Assembly: GCA_900471605.1 (NCBI GenBank)
Contig: UCEY01000033.1
Span: 1 to 38,329 of the forward strand
DNA: 38,329 nucleotides
Direction: 5' to 3'
Source: Hyphomicrobiales bacterium
GTDB taxonomy: Bacteria; Pseudomonadota; Alphaproteobacteria; Rhizobiales; Rhizobiaceae
The position numbers and the translations under genes are program-made. Below are positions 22,870-32,349 of the stretch, in pieces. Positions within the stretch are counted from its first letter, which is position 1. Every line of letters starts with the position of its first letter. The notes beneath the pieces are model-generated. The model made no database searches, was not told the DNA's origin, and saw nothing but the letters and a program-made list of their open reading frames with translations.

Positions 22870-24543
22870 TCATGGGCGCAAGAGAGAGCACCCCTCGGTC
22901 AGGCGGCTTTGAAGAAGCTCGCCGTTTCGCTCCAGAACTGGGTAAGCGGTCGCGGCAACCAGATGGTCGTTGATTTGCTTGAGGTCCCGCAGGAGGTCTA
23001 GATGTAGCGCGCTCGTCTCGACGGCACCAATATCGCCCTCCCCGAGCCGCCTGAAGTGCTCTTTGGCGAACGCGCGCTCCGCATGGCGGAAAGCGGTTTT
23101 TTCATTGGCCAGCAGACGTGCCAGTCGGCCGTCCTGGGACATGAAAAGAGCTGCAGCGTGTCCAAGATTCTTGATCAACCGGTCCAGGAGCGCCTCGAGC
23201 GTCTTCCGTTCACCGTCCGAAAACCCGATCCCTTTGCGAATGCGCTTTTCCAAACGGCGAAGAACGCTCCGATCAAGGATGTCACCGGCGTGTTCCAGTC
23301 CAGTCGAGAATTGAAGGATCTGTTCGCGCCGACGGTGCTCTGCCTCGCCGAAGAGATCAAGACCTATCGAAGTGACATAATGCTTTACCGCGCTGTCGAG
23401 CCGGTCGAGAACGTCGTCCATCTTTCTCAATCTCGAAACCATCATCCGGTCCGGAACGTGAAGTGCCTGCCTTGCGCCAGCTAGCATTGCTTCCAGCGTA
23501 TCGACCAGCCGCAGAACCTCACGCGCAGCCGCTTCCAGTGCAACGGCGGGGGTCTCGCGTGCCACAGGTTCGAGATAACGAGGGCGCCCTGCGTCGCTCC
23601 CGGCCGGTCGGTCTGGCATTAACCTTGTCAGCATGGTCGCGACCGGCGACAGGAAAGGCAGGAATGCCAGAGATACAATCAGGTTGAAGGCGGTGTGAAA
23701 GTTTGCAACAGCGCGCGCCCCATCGCCATCAATCCGCATCATAACGGACGTGATGGGATGAAGTGCTGCAAAAGCGACCGCCATCCCCGCGACCCTGGTC
23801 AAAAGGTTGCCCACGGGCAGTCGCCTGGAAGAAAGATCAGTTCCGGCCGCTCCCTCGACGATCGGATTGATAGCAGTCCCGAGGTTCGCGCCCAGCGTCA
23901 GAACGACTGCCTGGTAAGCATCGATCACGCCGTTTTCCGCTAGAGACATCACGAGCAGGACGACAGCAACGCTCGAATGAGCAGCCCACGTCAGAGCGGC
24001 CACGAGCAGGAGACTGAGCAATGGCATCGAGGAAAGCATCCTCAGGACCGAACCCAGCTCCGTCGCCCGCGAAGTTTCAGCCACCACCGCCAGCAATTGG
24101 TGAAGCGCGAGAAGCATAAAGCCAAGGCCGATAAAGACACGGCCGAGATGATGCATCTCCGGCCTGGTCGCACGCCGAAAGATTATCAGCCCCGTCAGGA
24201 TCATCGCCGGAGACATTGCTGCTACATTAAAGGAAAAGAGCTGCACGATCAGCGTTGTGCCGACATTGGCGCCGAGCATGATGGCAAAGGCAGGAACCAG
24301 CCCGACATAACCACTTGCCGCGAAACCCGACGCAATCATTCCTGTCGCGGTGCTGCTTTGAAGGATGGTGGTAGCAACCAAACCGGCCAGGAACGCCCTG
24401 AGCCGACTGCGCAGGGCCTCCCCGAGGAACCTCCTCAATTTCGACCCATAGGCACGCTGGATGCCGGTCTGCACCATCCGCGTTCCCCAAAGGAGTAGCG
24501 CGACGTGTCCGAAAAGGCTGATTACGGTAATGGCAATTGACAT
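22870..24543 (-). CDS. Na+/phosphate cotransporter-like protein (NptA/PNaS family) with PhoU-like domain
   Basis: This is a 557-residue protein. The membrane part has the duplicated family motif with QSSTATG in the first copy and TWAAHSSVAVVL in the second, plus GANVGTT and GANLGTA, the glycine-rich ion/phosphate-binding turns. The C-terminal 200 residues (from about 360) form a PhoU-like helical domain (AVKHYVTSIGLDL, EHAGDILDRSVL). It is likely a sodium-coupled phosphate or phosphoester transporter or exporter in the inner membrane. Start: ATG 24543 with GAGAG 5 nt upstream; ATG 24555 is an alternative. It converges with the MurR/RpiR gene. Confidence 0.88.
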   Translation of the reverse strand: MSIAITVISLFGHVALLLWGTRMVQTGIQRAYGSKLRRFLGEALRSRLRAFLAGLVATTILQSSTATGMIASGFAASGYVGLVPAFAIMLGANVGTTLIVQLFSFNVAAMSPAMILTGLIIFRRATRPEMHHLGRVFIGLGFMLLALHQLLAVVAETSRATELGSVLRMLSSMPLLSLLLVAALTWAAHSSVAVVLLVMSLAENGVIDAYQAVVLTLGANLGTAINPIVEGAAGTDLSSRRLPVGNLLTRVAGMAVAFAALHPITSVMMRIDGDGARAVANFHTAFNLIVSLAFLPFLSPVATMLTRLMPDRPAGSDAGRPRYLEPVARETPAVALEAAAREVLRLVDTLEAMLAGARQALHVPDRMMVSRLRKMDDVLDRLDSAVKHYVTSIGLDLFGEAEHRRREQILQFSTGLEHAGDILDRSVLRRLEKRIRKGIGFSDGERKTLEALLDRLIKNLGHAAALFMSQDGRLARLLANEKTAFRHAERAFAKEHFRRLGEGDIGAVETSALHLDLLRDLKQINDHLVAATAYPVLERNGELLQSRLTEGCSLLRP

Positions 24544-24723
24544 CGCAACTCTCATTTCTACACATCCCACTGCCGATTTCTCAGCAGACAAAGACGAGAC
24601 GGCGTCATGCCCACCGCGGGGCGCTTAGAGAGGCGAGCGGGCTGCGTTTGACCTTCACCTCCATCGCGCTTGCCCAGGCCAAAGCGAAGCAGCTCGACAT
24701 GAATTCACTTGGCAGGAGGTCAG

Positions 24724-25224
24724 CTACTCCAGGCGGAGTGCCATTAGGAACTCATCATGGAAGAGACCTCCGATTTTCAGCGCGCGCGGCTCGCGGCCGT
24801 ATTCGCGGAAGCCGAGGTCATGGTATAGGCGATAGGCGCCCGGATTCTGGGTGGACACGGTTAACCGGAGATCGCCCACTGTCCCTCTCACGTCGTTGAT
24901 GAGCGCCGTGAGCATCTTCCGGGCCAAGCCGTGCCCCCGCGCATCGGGTGCCAGATAGATCCCCCAGATCGTGCCTTTGTGGCGCGTTTTTGCAAGGCGC
25001 CCCCTCTCCATGGCGGCGATACCCCTCAGGGCATCTCCGTGCCACGTCCCGAAGACGACATGTGTGTCCAGCCGATGCGAGAAGAAGGACAGTGGTTCAG
25101 CAGCCTCTTCCTCGAAAGAATACCCAAAAAAATGCGGGTCGCTCTGCAAGGCTTCAAGGCGAATTGACCTGAAGACGGGCGCGTCTTCTGGCGTCAGCCG
25201 CCGGATCGTAAACATATCTGCCAT
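24724..25224 (-). CDS. GNAT family N-acetyltransferase
   Basis: This is a 166-residue acetyltransferase. The acetyl-CoA motif A is IYLAPDARGHGLARKMLTAL (about 90-110), followed by VSTQNPGAYRLYHDLGFREYGREPRAL, which is motif B. The acceptor substrate is unknown. The ATG at 25224 has GGAGG 6 nt upstream; the longer frame with a TTG start two codons earlier is less likely. It stands alone. The 255-bp gap before the dehydrogenase fusion gene shows no feature I can support. Confidence 0.88.
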   Translation of the reverse strand: MADMFTIRRLTPEDAPVFRSIRLEALQSDPHFFGYSFEEEAAEPLSFFSHRLDTHVVFGTWHGDALRGIAAMERGRLAKTRHKGTIWGIYLAPDARGHGLARKMLTALINDVRGTVGDLRLTVSTQNPGAYRLYHDLGFREYGREPRALKIGGLFHDEFLMALRLE

Positions 25225-25479
25225 CGACAACCTCCAAGTGGACCCGCGCCCGATCGGCGAATTTTTTATTGCGATAGTCTCGGGAATATCTCATCGCCCA
25301 TTCCGTCCAATCGCAATCTGTTCCGGGCGGTGGCCTGACAGGAGGCTGGGCATCTCCTCATGAACAACAGTGCAGACCGAGCACTCTGCGCCTGGAAACC
25401 GCTCAGAGGCTCGGCGCCCCCTGAATGATCCATTACGCGTGGCACAGGCACGTTCGCCCATCGCGGATCAATCAATCCG

Positions 25480-27231
25480 TCATGACGTCTGCCGTTCGGC
25501 CAGCCCCCCTAGCACCTCCTGGATAAGGACAGGCCGCCCTTCTTCAATGCTCTTGACGGTAGCTTCGATCATCCCCGTGACGATCAGTCCGTCATAGCCC
25601 GTCGCCTCGGGCGTATCGCCCGAGGCGACGCAATCGATGAAGTATTTGATCGGCTCGTATTGAAATCCCCAGGCCTTTCCATAGCGTGTAAGGGCTTCTG
25701 ACGAAAAGGGTGTGTGAAAGCGATCAGTGTAAACCCAGAGATTTGGCTCGTTGCGCAGATCCAGCCCCCCCTCGGTACCATAGAGCGTGAGGCGTTGATC
25801 CACCACATTGGAGTAACTCTCCGGCAGGATCCAGGAGCTTTCCAGAGTAAAAACGGCGTCATTATCGAATGTGAACATCGCCTGGATCGTGTCGAAGCAA
25901 TCGATACCATGGCGTTCCAACACCCCTCTTGAGCCCTTGGCGTACACCTCTCGCGGTTCGGAATCGACGAGCCATCGGACGATGTCGGTCATGTGCGGCA
26001 TCAGGAACCATTCCGGTCCCGAGCGCCCCCCCCATCCCAGCATCTTGGTCGGCACCCAAATGGTGTCGCTGAGGCGCGCATAACCCATGACCGGCTTTCC
26101 GAGTTTGCCGCTTTCGGCATAGGACTTGGCGCCCATGAACAACGGATGCCAACGCGCGTGGAAATCAACCATCAGGATGCCGCCACCGGTTTCGGCAGCA
26201 TCCAGGATTGCTCTAGCGTCGGCGACTGTTGTCGCCAGCGGCTTTTCGATCAGTACGCTTTTGCCTGCAAGCAGCGCAGCAACGGCCGGCTCCCGATGGA
26301 GATGGTCCGGCGTGGCAATCGTAACCGCCTCCACATCGGAGGAAAGGACATCTGACAATTGCGTCGACCAATCGCAGCCAAACCGTTCGGCAGCTGCGCG
26401 CGCGCGGTTTTCATCCAGATCGCAGATGACTGCGAGTTCAGCAGCCGCGTGCGATTGCAATGCCAATGCATGGTTGGCACCCCATACCCCGGCGCCGACG
26501 ATCGCAGTTTTGACGGGCCTCGTCGCTGTCGTCATTCGTTCTGTCTCCCTTGTTCGGTTGAGTGGCCTGCGGAGGGCAGGGGAAAGATGGCTTAGGATGT
26601 CGGTAAGTTCGAAGATCACGACGTCTGCGCCTGCCGCCGTCAAAAGCTCCGCATGTCCGGGCCCGCAATGGCTGCCGCCACAAAAACCGATCACCCGCAT
26701 TCCGGCTCTCACGCCCGCAGTCACGCCCGCGACACTGTCTTCGACCACCACACTGTCTTGAGGCGCAACACCCATCGTCTGGGCGGCATGCAGAAAAATG
26801 TCAGGCGCCGGCTTTCCGTTTGGCACCATGGCGGTACTGAAGATGTTCGGATGAAAGAGGGGTAACAACCGGGTCACCTGCAGACCGAGCCGGAGCTTCC
26901 GAGGCGTGCTACTGGATGCGACACAAACCATTGTGTTGAGCTGTTCGAGGAGTGACCGCACACCCGCAATGGGGCGCAACACCGTCCGGAACGCGCCCTC
27001 GACCCGCTCCTTAACTTGTTCCTCGAAGCCGGCTGGTATCACGAAATGGTAGTCGGCGCGCAGGATGCGTGACATTTCCCGAAAATTTATTCCGGTAAAT
27101 CGCCTCGTGACCTCTTCAAGGCTGATGGAGCAGCCAGCGGATTGCAACGCGCTTGCAAGGATCTTGCATCCCAGATCCTCGCTGTCGATGAGCACGCCGT
27201 CGCAGTCGAAGATGATGAGCTTTGGATTCAT
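25480..27231 (-). CDS. Fused HAD phosphatase - Gfo/Idh/MocA dehydrogenase
   Basis: This single ORF encodes two enzymes. Residues 1-220 are a beta-phosphoglucomutase-like HAD hydrolase: FDCDGV with Asp9 and Asp11, SSSTPRKL, GKPAPDIFL and VVEDSVAG. Residues 233-583 are an NAD(P)-dependent oxidoreductase of the Gfo/Idh/MocA family: IVGAGVWGANH, the EKPLA lysine motif and MVDFHARWHP. The link is a short arginine-rich stretch. An internal ATG at 26535 has AGGGAG about 9 nt upstream, so the dehydrogenase may also be made alone. The ATG at 27231 fits HAD proteins; ATG 27246 is an alternative. It is the last gene of the ABC operon; the likely role is dephosphorylating and oxidising a polyol or sugar. 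Confidence 0.87.
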   Translation of the reverse strand: MNPKLIIFDCDGVLIDSEDLGCKILASALQSAGCSISLEEVTRRFTGINFREMSRILRADYHFVIPAGFEEQVKERVEGAFRTVLRPIAGVRSLLEQLNTMVCVASSSTPRKLRLGLQVTRLLPLFHPNIFSTAMVPNGKPAPDIFLHAAQTMGVAPQDSVVVEDSVAGVTAGVRAGMRVIGFCGGSHCGPGHAELLTAAGADVVIFELTDILSHLSPALRRPLNRTRETERMTTATRPVKTAIVGAGVWGANHALALQSHAAAELAVICDLDENRARAAAERFGCDWSTQLSDVLSSDVEAVTIATPDHLHREPAVAALLAGKSVLIEKPLATTVADARAILDAAETGGGILMVDFHARWHPLFMGAKSYAESGKLGKPVMGYARLSDTIWVPTKMLGWGGRSGPEWFLMPHMTDIVRWLVDSEPREVYAKGSRGVLERHGIDCFDTIQAMFTFDNDAVFTLESSWILPESYSNVVDQRLTLYGTEGGLDLRNEPNLWVYTDRFHTPFSSEALTRYGKAWGFQYEPIKYFIDCVASGDTPEATGYDGLIVTGMIEATVKSIEEGRPVLIQEVLGGLAERQTS

Positions 27232-27252
27232 AGAGTTGTTCCTCATGAAGCC

Positions 27253-28041
27253 TCAGACGCCGGCCGATATCGCCAGGACCTGCCGTTCCTCGGCCTCCAC
27301 GCCCGTCACCCGGAAGCTGTTTCCGTCGAATGTTGCAATGTCGAACTGGGGCGGCTTGGCGACAAAGCGTGCGTCCCGGCTGGAAAAATCCGGCAGGATC
27401 TGGTGGGCCGTGCCGGCGGAGGAGGTAAACGGTATTCCGTCCCATTGTCCCGACATGGAGACATGAACATGCCCGCAAAATATGTGCCTGACCCGTCCGT
27501 GCGCTTTAAGAAGTGACATGACGGCATCGGGATTGCTGAGGAGCATTCCTTCGAAATGCGGCAAGCCGATGCGGCGGAAGGGGTAGTGCGTGAAGATGGC
27601 GACGTCCTTGTCGGCAGCGGCCGTTAGTGTGTCGGCCAACCACGTCAGGCGCTTCTCGCAGAGTTGGCCCTCAGTCGAGCCTGGCGCCAGCGTGTCCAGG
27701 TAGATGAAACGCACACCATCGATGTCGTCAAAACTTTGTACGAACCCATGCGCATCGGCCGCAGTGTCACGGAAGACCGACCGGAACTCCGCCCGGTCGT
27801 CGTGATTGCCGAGCATCAGCCGAGTCTGGATCGGAAAGTTTGTCAATCTTTCGCGAAGCATCGTATAAGCTTCCGCATCGGCGCGATCGGTGAGGTCGCC
27901 GCTGATCACACACAGGCGGACATTTGCATACTCTCGCTCGATTTGAGTGAGTACGCGATCCAGTCGATGCATCGGATCGAGCCCAAACAGTGTCTCCTGT
28001 CGTCGAACGAGGTGTGGATCCGTGATATGGGCGATCATCAT
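27253..28041 (-). CDS. Metallophosphoesterase, GpdQ/CpdA-like phosphodiesterase
   Basis: This is a 262-residue calcineurin-like phosphoesterase with all metal-binding blocks: DPHL near the start, ISGDLTDRAD, LGNHDDRAEF, THYPFRR and FCGHVHVS. Overall layout and length match GpdQ (glycerophosphodiesterase) and CpdA (cAMP phosphodiesterase). Its place in an importer operon, with a phosphatase and a dehydrogenase, favours cleavage of an imported phosphodiester over cAMP turnover. GGGGGA lies before the paired ATGs; the first (28041) is chosen. It lies 16 nt after the binding-protein gene. Confidence 0.88.
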   Translation of the reverse strand: MMIAHITDPHLVRRQETLFGLDPMHRLDRVLTQIEREYANVRLCVISGDLTDRADAEAYTMLRERLTNFPIQTRLMLGNHDDRAEFRSVFRDTAADAHGFVQSFDDIDGVRFIYLDTLAPGSTEGQLCEKRLTWLADTLTAAADKDVAIFTHYPFRRIGLPHFEGMLLSNPDAVMSLLKAHGRVRHIFCGHVHVSMSGQWDGIPFTSSAGTAHQILPDFSSRDARFVAKPPQFDIATFDGNSFRVTGVEAEERQVLAISAGV

Positions 28042-28057
28042 TGAGAAATCCCCCGCC

Positions 28058-29311
28058 TCACTTCGGAAGCAGCGCGCGCGTCTCGCGCGCCATGGCCGCG
28101 AGCACTTCGTCGGCATCGGCTCCGCCGGCGATCCGCGTCATGTTATCGACGAGGTTGCGAGCGATCTTGACGCCGTTAGGGCCCGGCCACGCAGCCCACT
28201 TGCGAGCGATGGGAATCTGCCGCGAACTGCTTTCCCAGTTGGGGTTCTGTCTGAAAAAATCACCAAGAAAACCCGGCTCCAGGGCCTTGGTGTTCGCAGG
28301 CATGTAACCTGTCGCCTTGGCAACGATTGTCTGGCCGACGGGACCGCTGGCAAATTTGATATATTCCCATGCCGCTTTCTGTTTTTCTTGATCGGTTGTA
28401 ATGATCACGGCAGCCATACCACCGGTCGGCACACCTGCCTTTTGTGGATTGGCGAGCGGCATGGTGGATGTCTGCATCACAAACTTCCCGCCGATCTGCT
28501 TTTCAAAGGTGCTGATGATGGACGGGGACGTGAAGTAAATTCCAAGCGTGCCGGCAGCAAATTGCTGTCGTGCGGCGCGCTGTTCGATCGCTTTCTGTCC
28601 ACCCTCGGTAAAGAAGCGTTTGAAGAGCCGCATTGCGGCCTTGCCCTCTGCGCCGTCAAAGGCGATGTCTTTGCCGTCGGCGCTCATCAAGTCGCCGCCC
28701 TGGTTGAAGATCAAATTCTGGAACATCCAGTCATCCGTCCCCACGTCGTAATACATGCCGTCAATGCCGCCGCCCAACGACGTAATCGAATGCGCAAGGC
28801 TAATCAGACCGTCCCAGTCGGTGGGCAGCCTGCCGGGATCACCGCCAGCTGCTTTCACAAGGTCGATGTTGAAGAAGACGATCGGGGTCGAGGTGGCATA
28901 GGCGAGCCCGTACTGGACATTGTCCACTTGCCCCAGCGAGAGAAGCCGATCCGAGTAACCTAGGCCAGCCAGGTCCTGCCCACCAGCGAAAGACGTAAGG
29001 GGAACCGCGATTTTTCGAGAAACGAGGTCCGGGATTTTCTGCAGCCCTGTTATAAAGACGTCCGGCAGATCCTTGGTCATCGACTGGCGCAGCACCGTCT
29101 GCAGGGCCTCATCATAGTCGGGTGCGGCGGCGCGGAATGTAATCGTTACGCCGGGGTGGTCCGCCGTGAAGGCGTCGGCGACAGCCTTGTGGAAGGCCTG
29201 ATGCGATGGATAGGCGTATTGGACCACAAGGCTGGTTTGCGCAAGCGCAGGCTGCGCGACAAACGGCAAGCAACCGGCAGCGGCAAGAATTGCGAGGAAG
29301 CGGGAAAGCAT
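28058..29311 (-). CDS. ABC transporter periplasmic solute-binding protein (family 1)
   Basis: This is a 417-residue protein with a signal peptide (MLSRFLAILAAAGCLPFVAQPALA, cleavage after residue 24) and the family-1 solute-binding fold as in UgpB and MalE-type proteins: AYPSHQAFHKAVADAFTADHPG, YGLAYATSTPIVFFN, TDWDGLISLA and YIKFASGPVGQ. It captures the substrate in the periplasm. AGGAGG lies 9 nt before the ATG at 29311. The reading frame continues upstream to 29617, but that part overlaps the permease gene and is not real. Confidence 0.92.
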   Translation of the reverse strand: MLSRFLAILAAAGCLPFVAQPALAQTSLVVQYAYPSHQAFHKAVADAFTADHPGVTITFRAAAPDYDEALQTVLRQSMTKDLPDVFITGLQKIPDLVSRKIAVPLTSFAGGQDLAGLGYSDRLLSLGQVDNVQYGLAYATSTPIVFFNIDLVKAAGGDPGRLPTDWDGLISLAHSITSLGGGIDGMYYDVGTDDWMFQNLIFNQGGDLMSADGKDIAFDGAEGKAAMRLFKRFFTEGGQKAIEQRAARQQFAAGTLGIYFTSPSIISTFEKQIGGKFVMQTSTMPLANPQKAGVPTGGMAAVIITTDQEKQKAAWEYIKFASGPVGQTIVAKATGYMPANTKALEPGFLGDFFRQNPNWESSSRQIPIARKWAAWPGPNGVKIARNLVDNMTRIAGGADADEVLAAMARETRALLPK

Positions 29312-29334
29312 ATCAAAATACCTCCTGGTTGGGG

Positions 29335-30171
29335 TTATTTTAAGCCGGTGACAGTGAGTCCACGGATGAATTGGGCTTGAGCGAAAAGGAAAGCGATGAC
29401 GAGCGGCGCGATGACGATCGTGCTGGCTGCCATCAACGCGCCGATATTTCCGCCGGCCTGGCTCGACTGCCGGAACATCATCAGGCCGAGCGGCGGTGTG
29501 GCGAGGCTGGGCTCGGTGATCACGATGAGGGGCCAGTAGAGATCGTTCCAGTGTGCGATGATCGAGAAGATGGAAAAGGCCGCGATTGCTGGAAGCGCCG
29601 TTGGGAAAACGATGCACCAGACGATCCCGAATTCGGAATAGCCGTCCAGGCGCGCTGCCTCGATGATCTCCTGGGGGAAGGTCTTGAAGAACTGGCGCAG
29701 CAGGAAGATGCAGAAGACCGATATCGAAAACGGCATGATCAGGGCAGTATAACTGTCGAGCAGGCCGAAATAGGCGAAGGCGATATAAATCGGCAGCGCC
29801 GGCACCTGGATGGGGATCATCAACCCGAGAAGCACAGCCGCCATCAAGATGCCGCTTCCGCGGAAGGGAATTTTAGCCAGAGCATATGCGCACGGTGCGG
29901 CAACAATTACCTGGACCACCAGGATCGCAAGCGACACCACCGCACCATTCACCATCAATCGCAGCAATGGCGCTTCCGTGAAGGCGGCAATATAGTTCGC
30001 CGTTCCGCCCCACTTCGTTGGGAGCAGTTGGAACTCGGCGAGGAAAACCTCATCAGGCGTCTTGAAGGAGGTGACAATCATCCAGAAGAACGGTGTCAGC
30101 ATGAAGATTGCCCCGCAAAAAAGCGCGAGATGGGCAAGCGTACTGGAGACGGGAGAAGAGCGGCGAACCAT
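29335..30171 (-). CDS. ABC transporter permease, MalG/UgpE type
   Basis: This is a 278-residue inner-membrane permease with six predicted helices. The EAA loop that docks on the ATPase is EAARLDGYSEFGIVWCIVFPTALPAI (about 173-198). The N-terminal pattern FFWMIVTSFKTPDEVF is typical of carbohydrate importers. Its ATG overlaps the stop of the other permease gene (TAATG). Confidence 0.93.
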   Translation of the reverse strand: MVRRSSPVSSTLAHLALFCGAIFMLTPFFWMIVTSFKTPDEVFLAEFQLLPTKWGGTANYIAAFTEAPLLRLMVNGAVVSLAILVVQVIVAAPCAYALAKIPFRGSGILMAAVLLGLMIPIQVPALPIYIAFAYFGLLDSYTALIMPFSISVFCIFLLRQFFKTFPQEIIEAARLDGYSEFGIVWCIVFPTALPAIAAFSIFSIIAHWNDLYWPLIVITEPSLATPPLGLMMFRQSSQAGGNIGALMAASTIVIAPLVIAFLFAQAQFIRGLTVTGLK

Positions 30172-31073
30172 TAGTAGTGCACCTTTCGATCTGCTAAGCG
30201 CATCTGAAGGATGATGAGACTGACAGTGACGAGGAGAAAAACAACGGTCAGCGCAGACGCGTAGCCGGTGCGGAAATACTGAAAGGCTTCCAGGTAGATT
30301 GAGTAAAGGATGACTTCGGTCGCCTTGTTCGGGCCGCCTTGAGTGATAACCGCAACCGACTCAAACACCCTCATCGCATTAATTGCGGTTGTGATGGTCA
30401 CGAACAATGTGGTCGGACCGAGCAGCGGCCAGGTCACGATCATAAACCTGTCGATGCCGCCAGCCGCACCGTCGAGGGCCGCGGCCTCGTCTATCTCCTT
30501 CGGAATCGAGCTCAATCCCGCGAGGAACAATACCATGTTGAAACCAATCGACTGCCAGATCCCGATTGCTGCGAGTGAAACAATCGCCCAATCCGGATCA
30601 GACAGGAAGCGGATCGGATCGATCCGCAACACTGAGAGCAGATGATTGGCGAGGCCAATGCTGGGATGGAGAATGAACTCCCATACTGTCGCCATAGCGA
30701 CCAACGTCGCGGTGACTGGCAGGAAAAACGCGACCTTGTAAAATCTCGCAAGAACGCTCCGACGTTCAATCAGCAGCGCCACCGCAAGGGCAATAAAGAT
30801 GGAGCCGGGAACGACGAGCGCCACGTATAGCGCTGTGTTGCGAACCGACTGCCAAAAGACCCGATCGGCCAGCATGTCGGAATAATTGGTTATCCCGATA
30901 TATCTCAGTCCCTCCTTGCCGAGCTCATAGTCGGTAAAAGACAGGACGACGACCAGCGCCGTCGGGATAACAAGAAAGGCAAGCAGGAGCGCGGTTGCAG
31001 GGAAGACCAGCAGCCACATCGTCCCGAAATCATATTGCCGTACCGGTCTGTCGATCGTGGACGCCGTTGTCAT
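30171..31073 (-). CDS. ABC transporter permease, MalF/UgpA type
   Basis: This is a 300-residue inner-membrane permease, partner of the MalG-type protein. It shows the long hydrophobic first segment (MWLLVFPATALLLAFLVIP) and an EAA-loop equivalent at EIDEAAALDGAAGGIDRFMIVTWPLLGP (about 193-220). Its ATG overlaps the ATPase gene stop (ATGA), so all three transporter genes are translated together. Confidence 0.93.
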   Translation of the reverse strand: MTTASTIDRPVRQYDFGTMWLLVFPATALLLAFLVIPTALVVVLSFTDYELGKEGLRYIGITNYSDMLADRVFWQSVRNTALYVALVVPGSIFIALAVALLIERRSVLARFYKVAFFLPVTATLVAMATVWEFILHPSIGLANHLLSVLRIDPIRFLSDPDWAIVSLAAIGIWQSIGFNMVLFLAGLSSIPKEIDEAAALDGAAGGIDRFMIVTWPLLGPTTLFVTITTAINAMRVFESVAVITQGGPNKATEVILYSIYLEAFQYFRTGYASALTVVFLLVTVSLIILQMRLADRKVHY

Positions 31074-32215
31074 GCCGCCGCCCTCCGCCGGGGCCGTAAC
31101 CGCAATCCATCCGGCCCGAACAAAAAAAGCTTCGAAATGTCCAGATTGACGCGGACGAGCTGCTCGCAGGTCAATCGGGTCGCGTGGGCGGGCTCGATCC
31201 GAGCGATGATCGGGTGTTCGAGATAGTCCACTGCGATATGTGCGAACGCTTCTGCGCCAAACCTTTCACAGAAGATCACTCTCCCGCTCAAATCTGTTTG
31301 GTCGGCTGATGAGACCGCAGTGCAGGCTTCAGGGCGAAACGCGACAGTACACTCCGCGGATCCGCTTACTATTGCACCGATCTGGCGACCCAGCTGTGTG
31401 TTCGCAATGGCAGCAAATGGCATCGTGTTGAGTCCAGGATTGGATATGAAGCTTGCCACCTTCAGGTGGTCCGGATCGTCGTAAACCGCTTCCGGCGTGC
31501 CTATCTGAAGGATGTTGCCCGCGAACATTACGGCAATGCGGTTTGACATCGTCATCGCCTCGGCCTGGTCATGGGTTACGTAGATCAGTGTGACCTGCAG
31601 GCGACGATGAAGCTGCACAAGCTCGCTACGCATTTGAACGCGTAGTTGCGCGTCAAGATTAGACAGTGGTTCGTCGAGAAGAAAGACGCGAGGCTTTCTG
31701 ACAATAGCACGGCCAAGCGCAACGCGTTGGCGCTGGCCGCCCGAAAGCTGGGCCGGCTTTCGTGATAGCAGCTGCGCAATTCCCAGGGATTTTGCCACCT
31801 GCTCCACATCATGATCGATCTCAGCGAGCGTCGCCGCGCTCCGCGGTAGCAGCGATCCGACAAACGGCAGTCGCTGAGGCAGCGACAGACGTCGCATGCG
31901 AAGCGGCACGGCCATATTCTGAGCGACTGTGAGGTGGGGATAAAGCGCGTAGTTCTGGAACACCATTGCCACATCGCGCTCTTTCGGCGGATCATCTGTG
32001 ACAGTTCGACCGGCGATGCTGATCGAGCCTTCCGAAGCCGTTTCGAGACCGGCTATCAAACGTAAGAGCGTTGACTTGCCACACCCCGACGGCCCCACCA
32101 GCGTCAGAAATTCCCCCGGCCGCACCGAAAGATCGACGGGCCCAACGACACGGTGGCCGCCAAATTGCTTGACTAATCCTCTGGCATCTATTGCCCCATC
32201 GTTGATGTCAATCAC
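31070..32215 (-). CDS. ABC transporter ATP-binding protein, UgpC/MalK type
   Basis: This is a 381-residue ATPase of the carbohydrate-importer class. Walker A is GPSGCGKST, the signature is LSGGQRQRVALGRA, and Walker B is VFLLDEP. The C-terminal TOBE/regulatory region (RPEACTAVSS...) is present. The start is a GTG at 32215 with GAGGAGG 6 nt upstream; upstream in-frame ATGs lack such a site. Between the Q-loop and the signature there is an unusual stretch (SLPQRLPFVGSLLPRSAATL) about 15 residues longer than usual. It heads the operon, and the divergent MurR/RpiR gene is the likely regulator. Confidence 0.92.
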   Translation of the reverse strand: MIDINDGAIDARGLVKQFGGHRVVGPVDLSVRPGEFLTLVGPSGCGKSTLLRLIAGLETASEGSISIAGRTVTDDPPKERDVAMVFQNYALYPHLTVAQNMAVPLRMRRLSLPQRLPFVGSLLPRSAATLAEIDHDVEQVAKSLGIAQLLSRKPAQLSGGQRQRVALGRAIVRKPRVFLLDEPLSNLDAQLRVQMRSELVQLHRRLQVTLIYVTHDQAEAMTMSNRIAVMFAGNILQIGTPEAVYDDPDHLKVASFISNPGLNTMPFAAIANTQLGRQIGAIVSGSAECTVAFRPEACTAVSSADQTDLSGRVIFCERFGAEAFAHIAVDYLEHPIIARIEPAHATRLTCEQLVRVNLDISKLFLFGPDGLRLRPRRRAAA

Positions 32216-32325
32216 TGCTTGCCTCCTCACACACTTGGTCCATAAATTCCATATATAGTGGATCATAGTTCCATTTTTATGACAAGTGGCTCGCGGCAGC
32301 AAATGCCTGATTCCGATGGAAACTT

Positions 32326-32349
32326 TGCCACTGAGGCTCGATAGTGGCA
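32326..32349. promoter_or_regulatory. Operator-like inverted repeat between the ABC operon and its regulator
   Basis: TGCCACT (32326-32332), 10 nt, AGTGGCA (32343-32349) is a perfect repeat in the divergent promoter region. Also present are TCCA-N7-TGGA near the ABC gene, close to a TATATA that could be its -10, and the palindrome TGCAATTGCA at 32431-32440 nearer the regulator. These are candidate binding sites for the MurR/RpiR protein. Confidence 0.5.
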
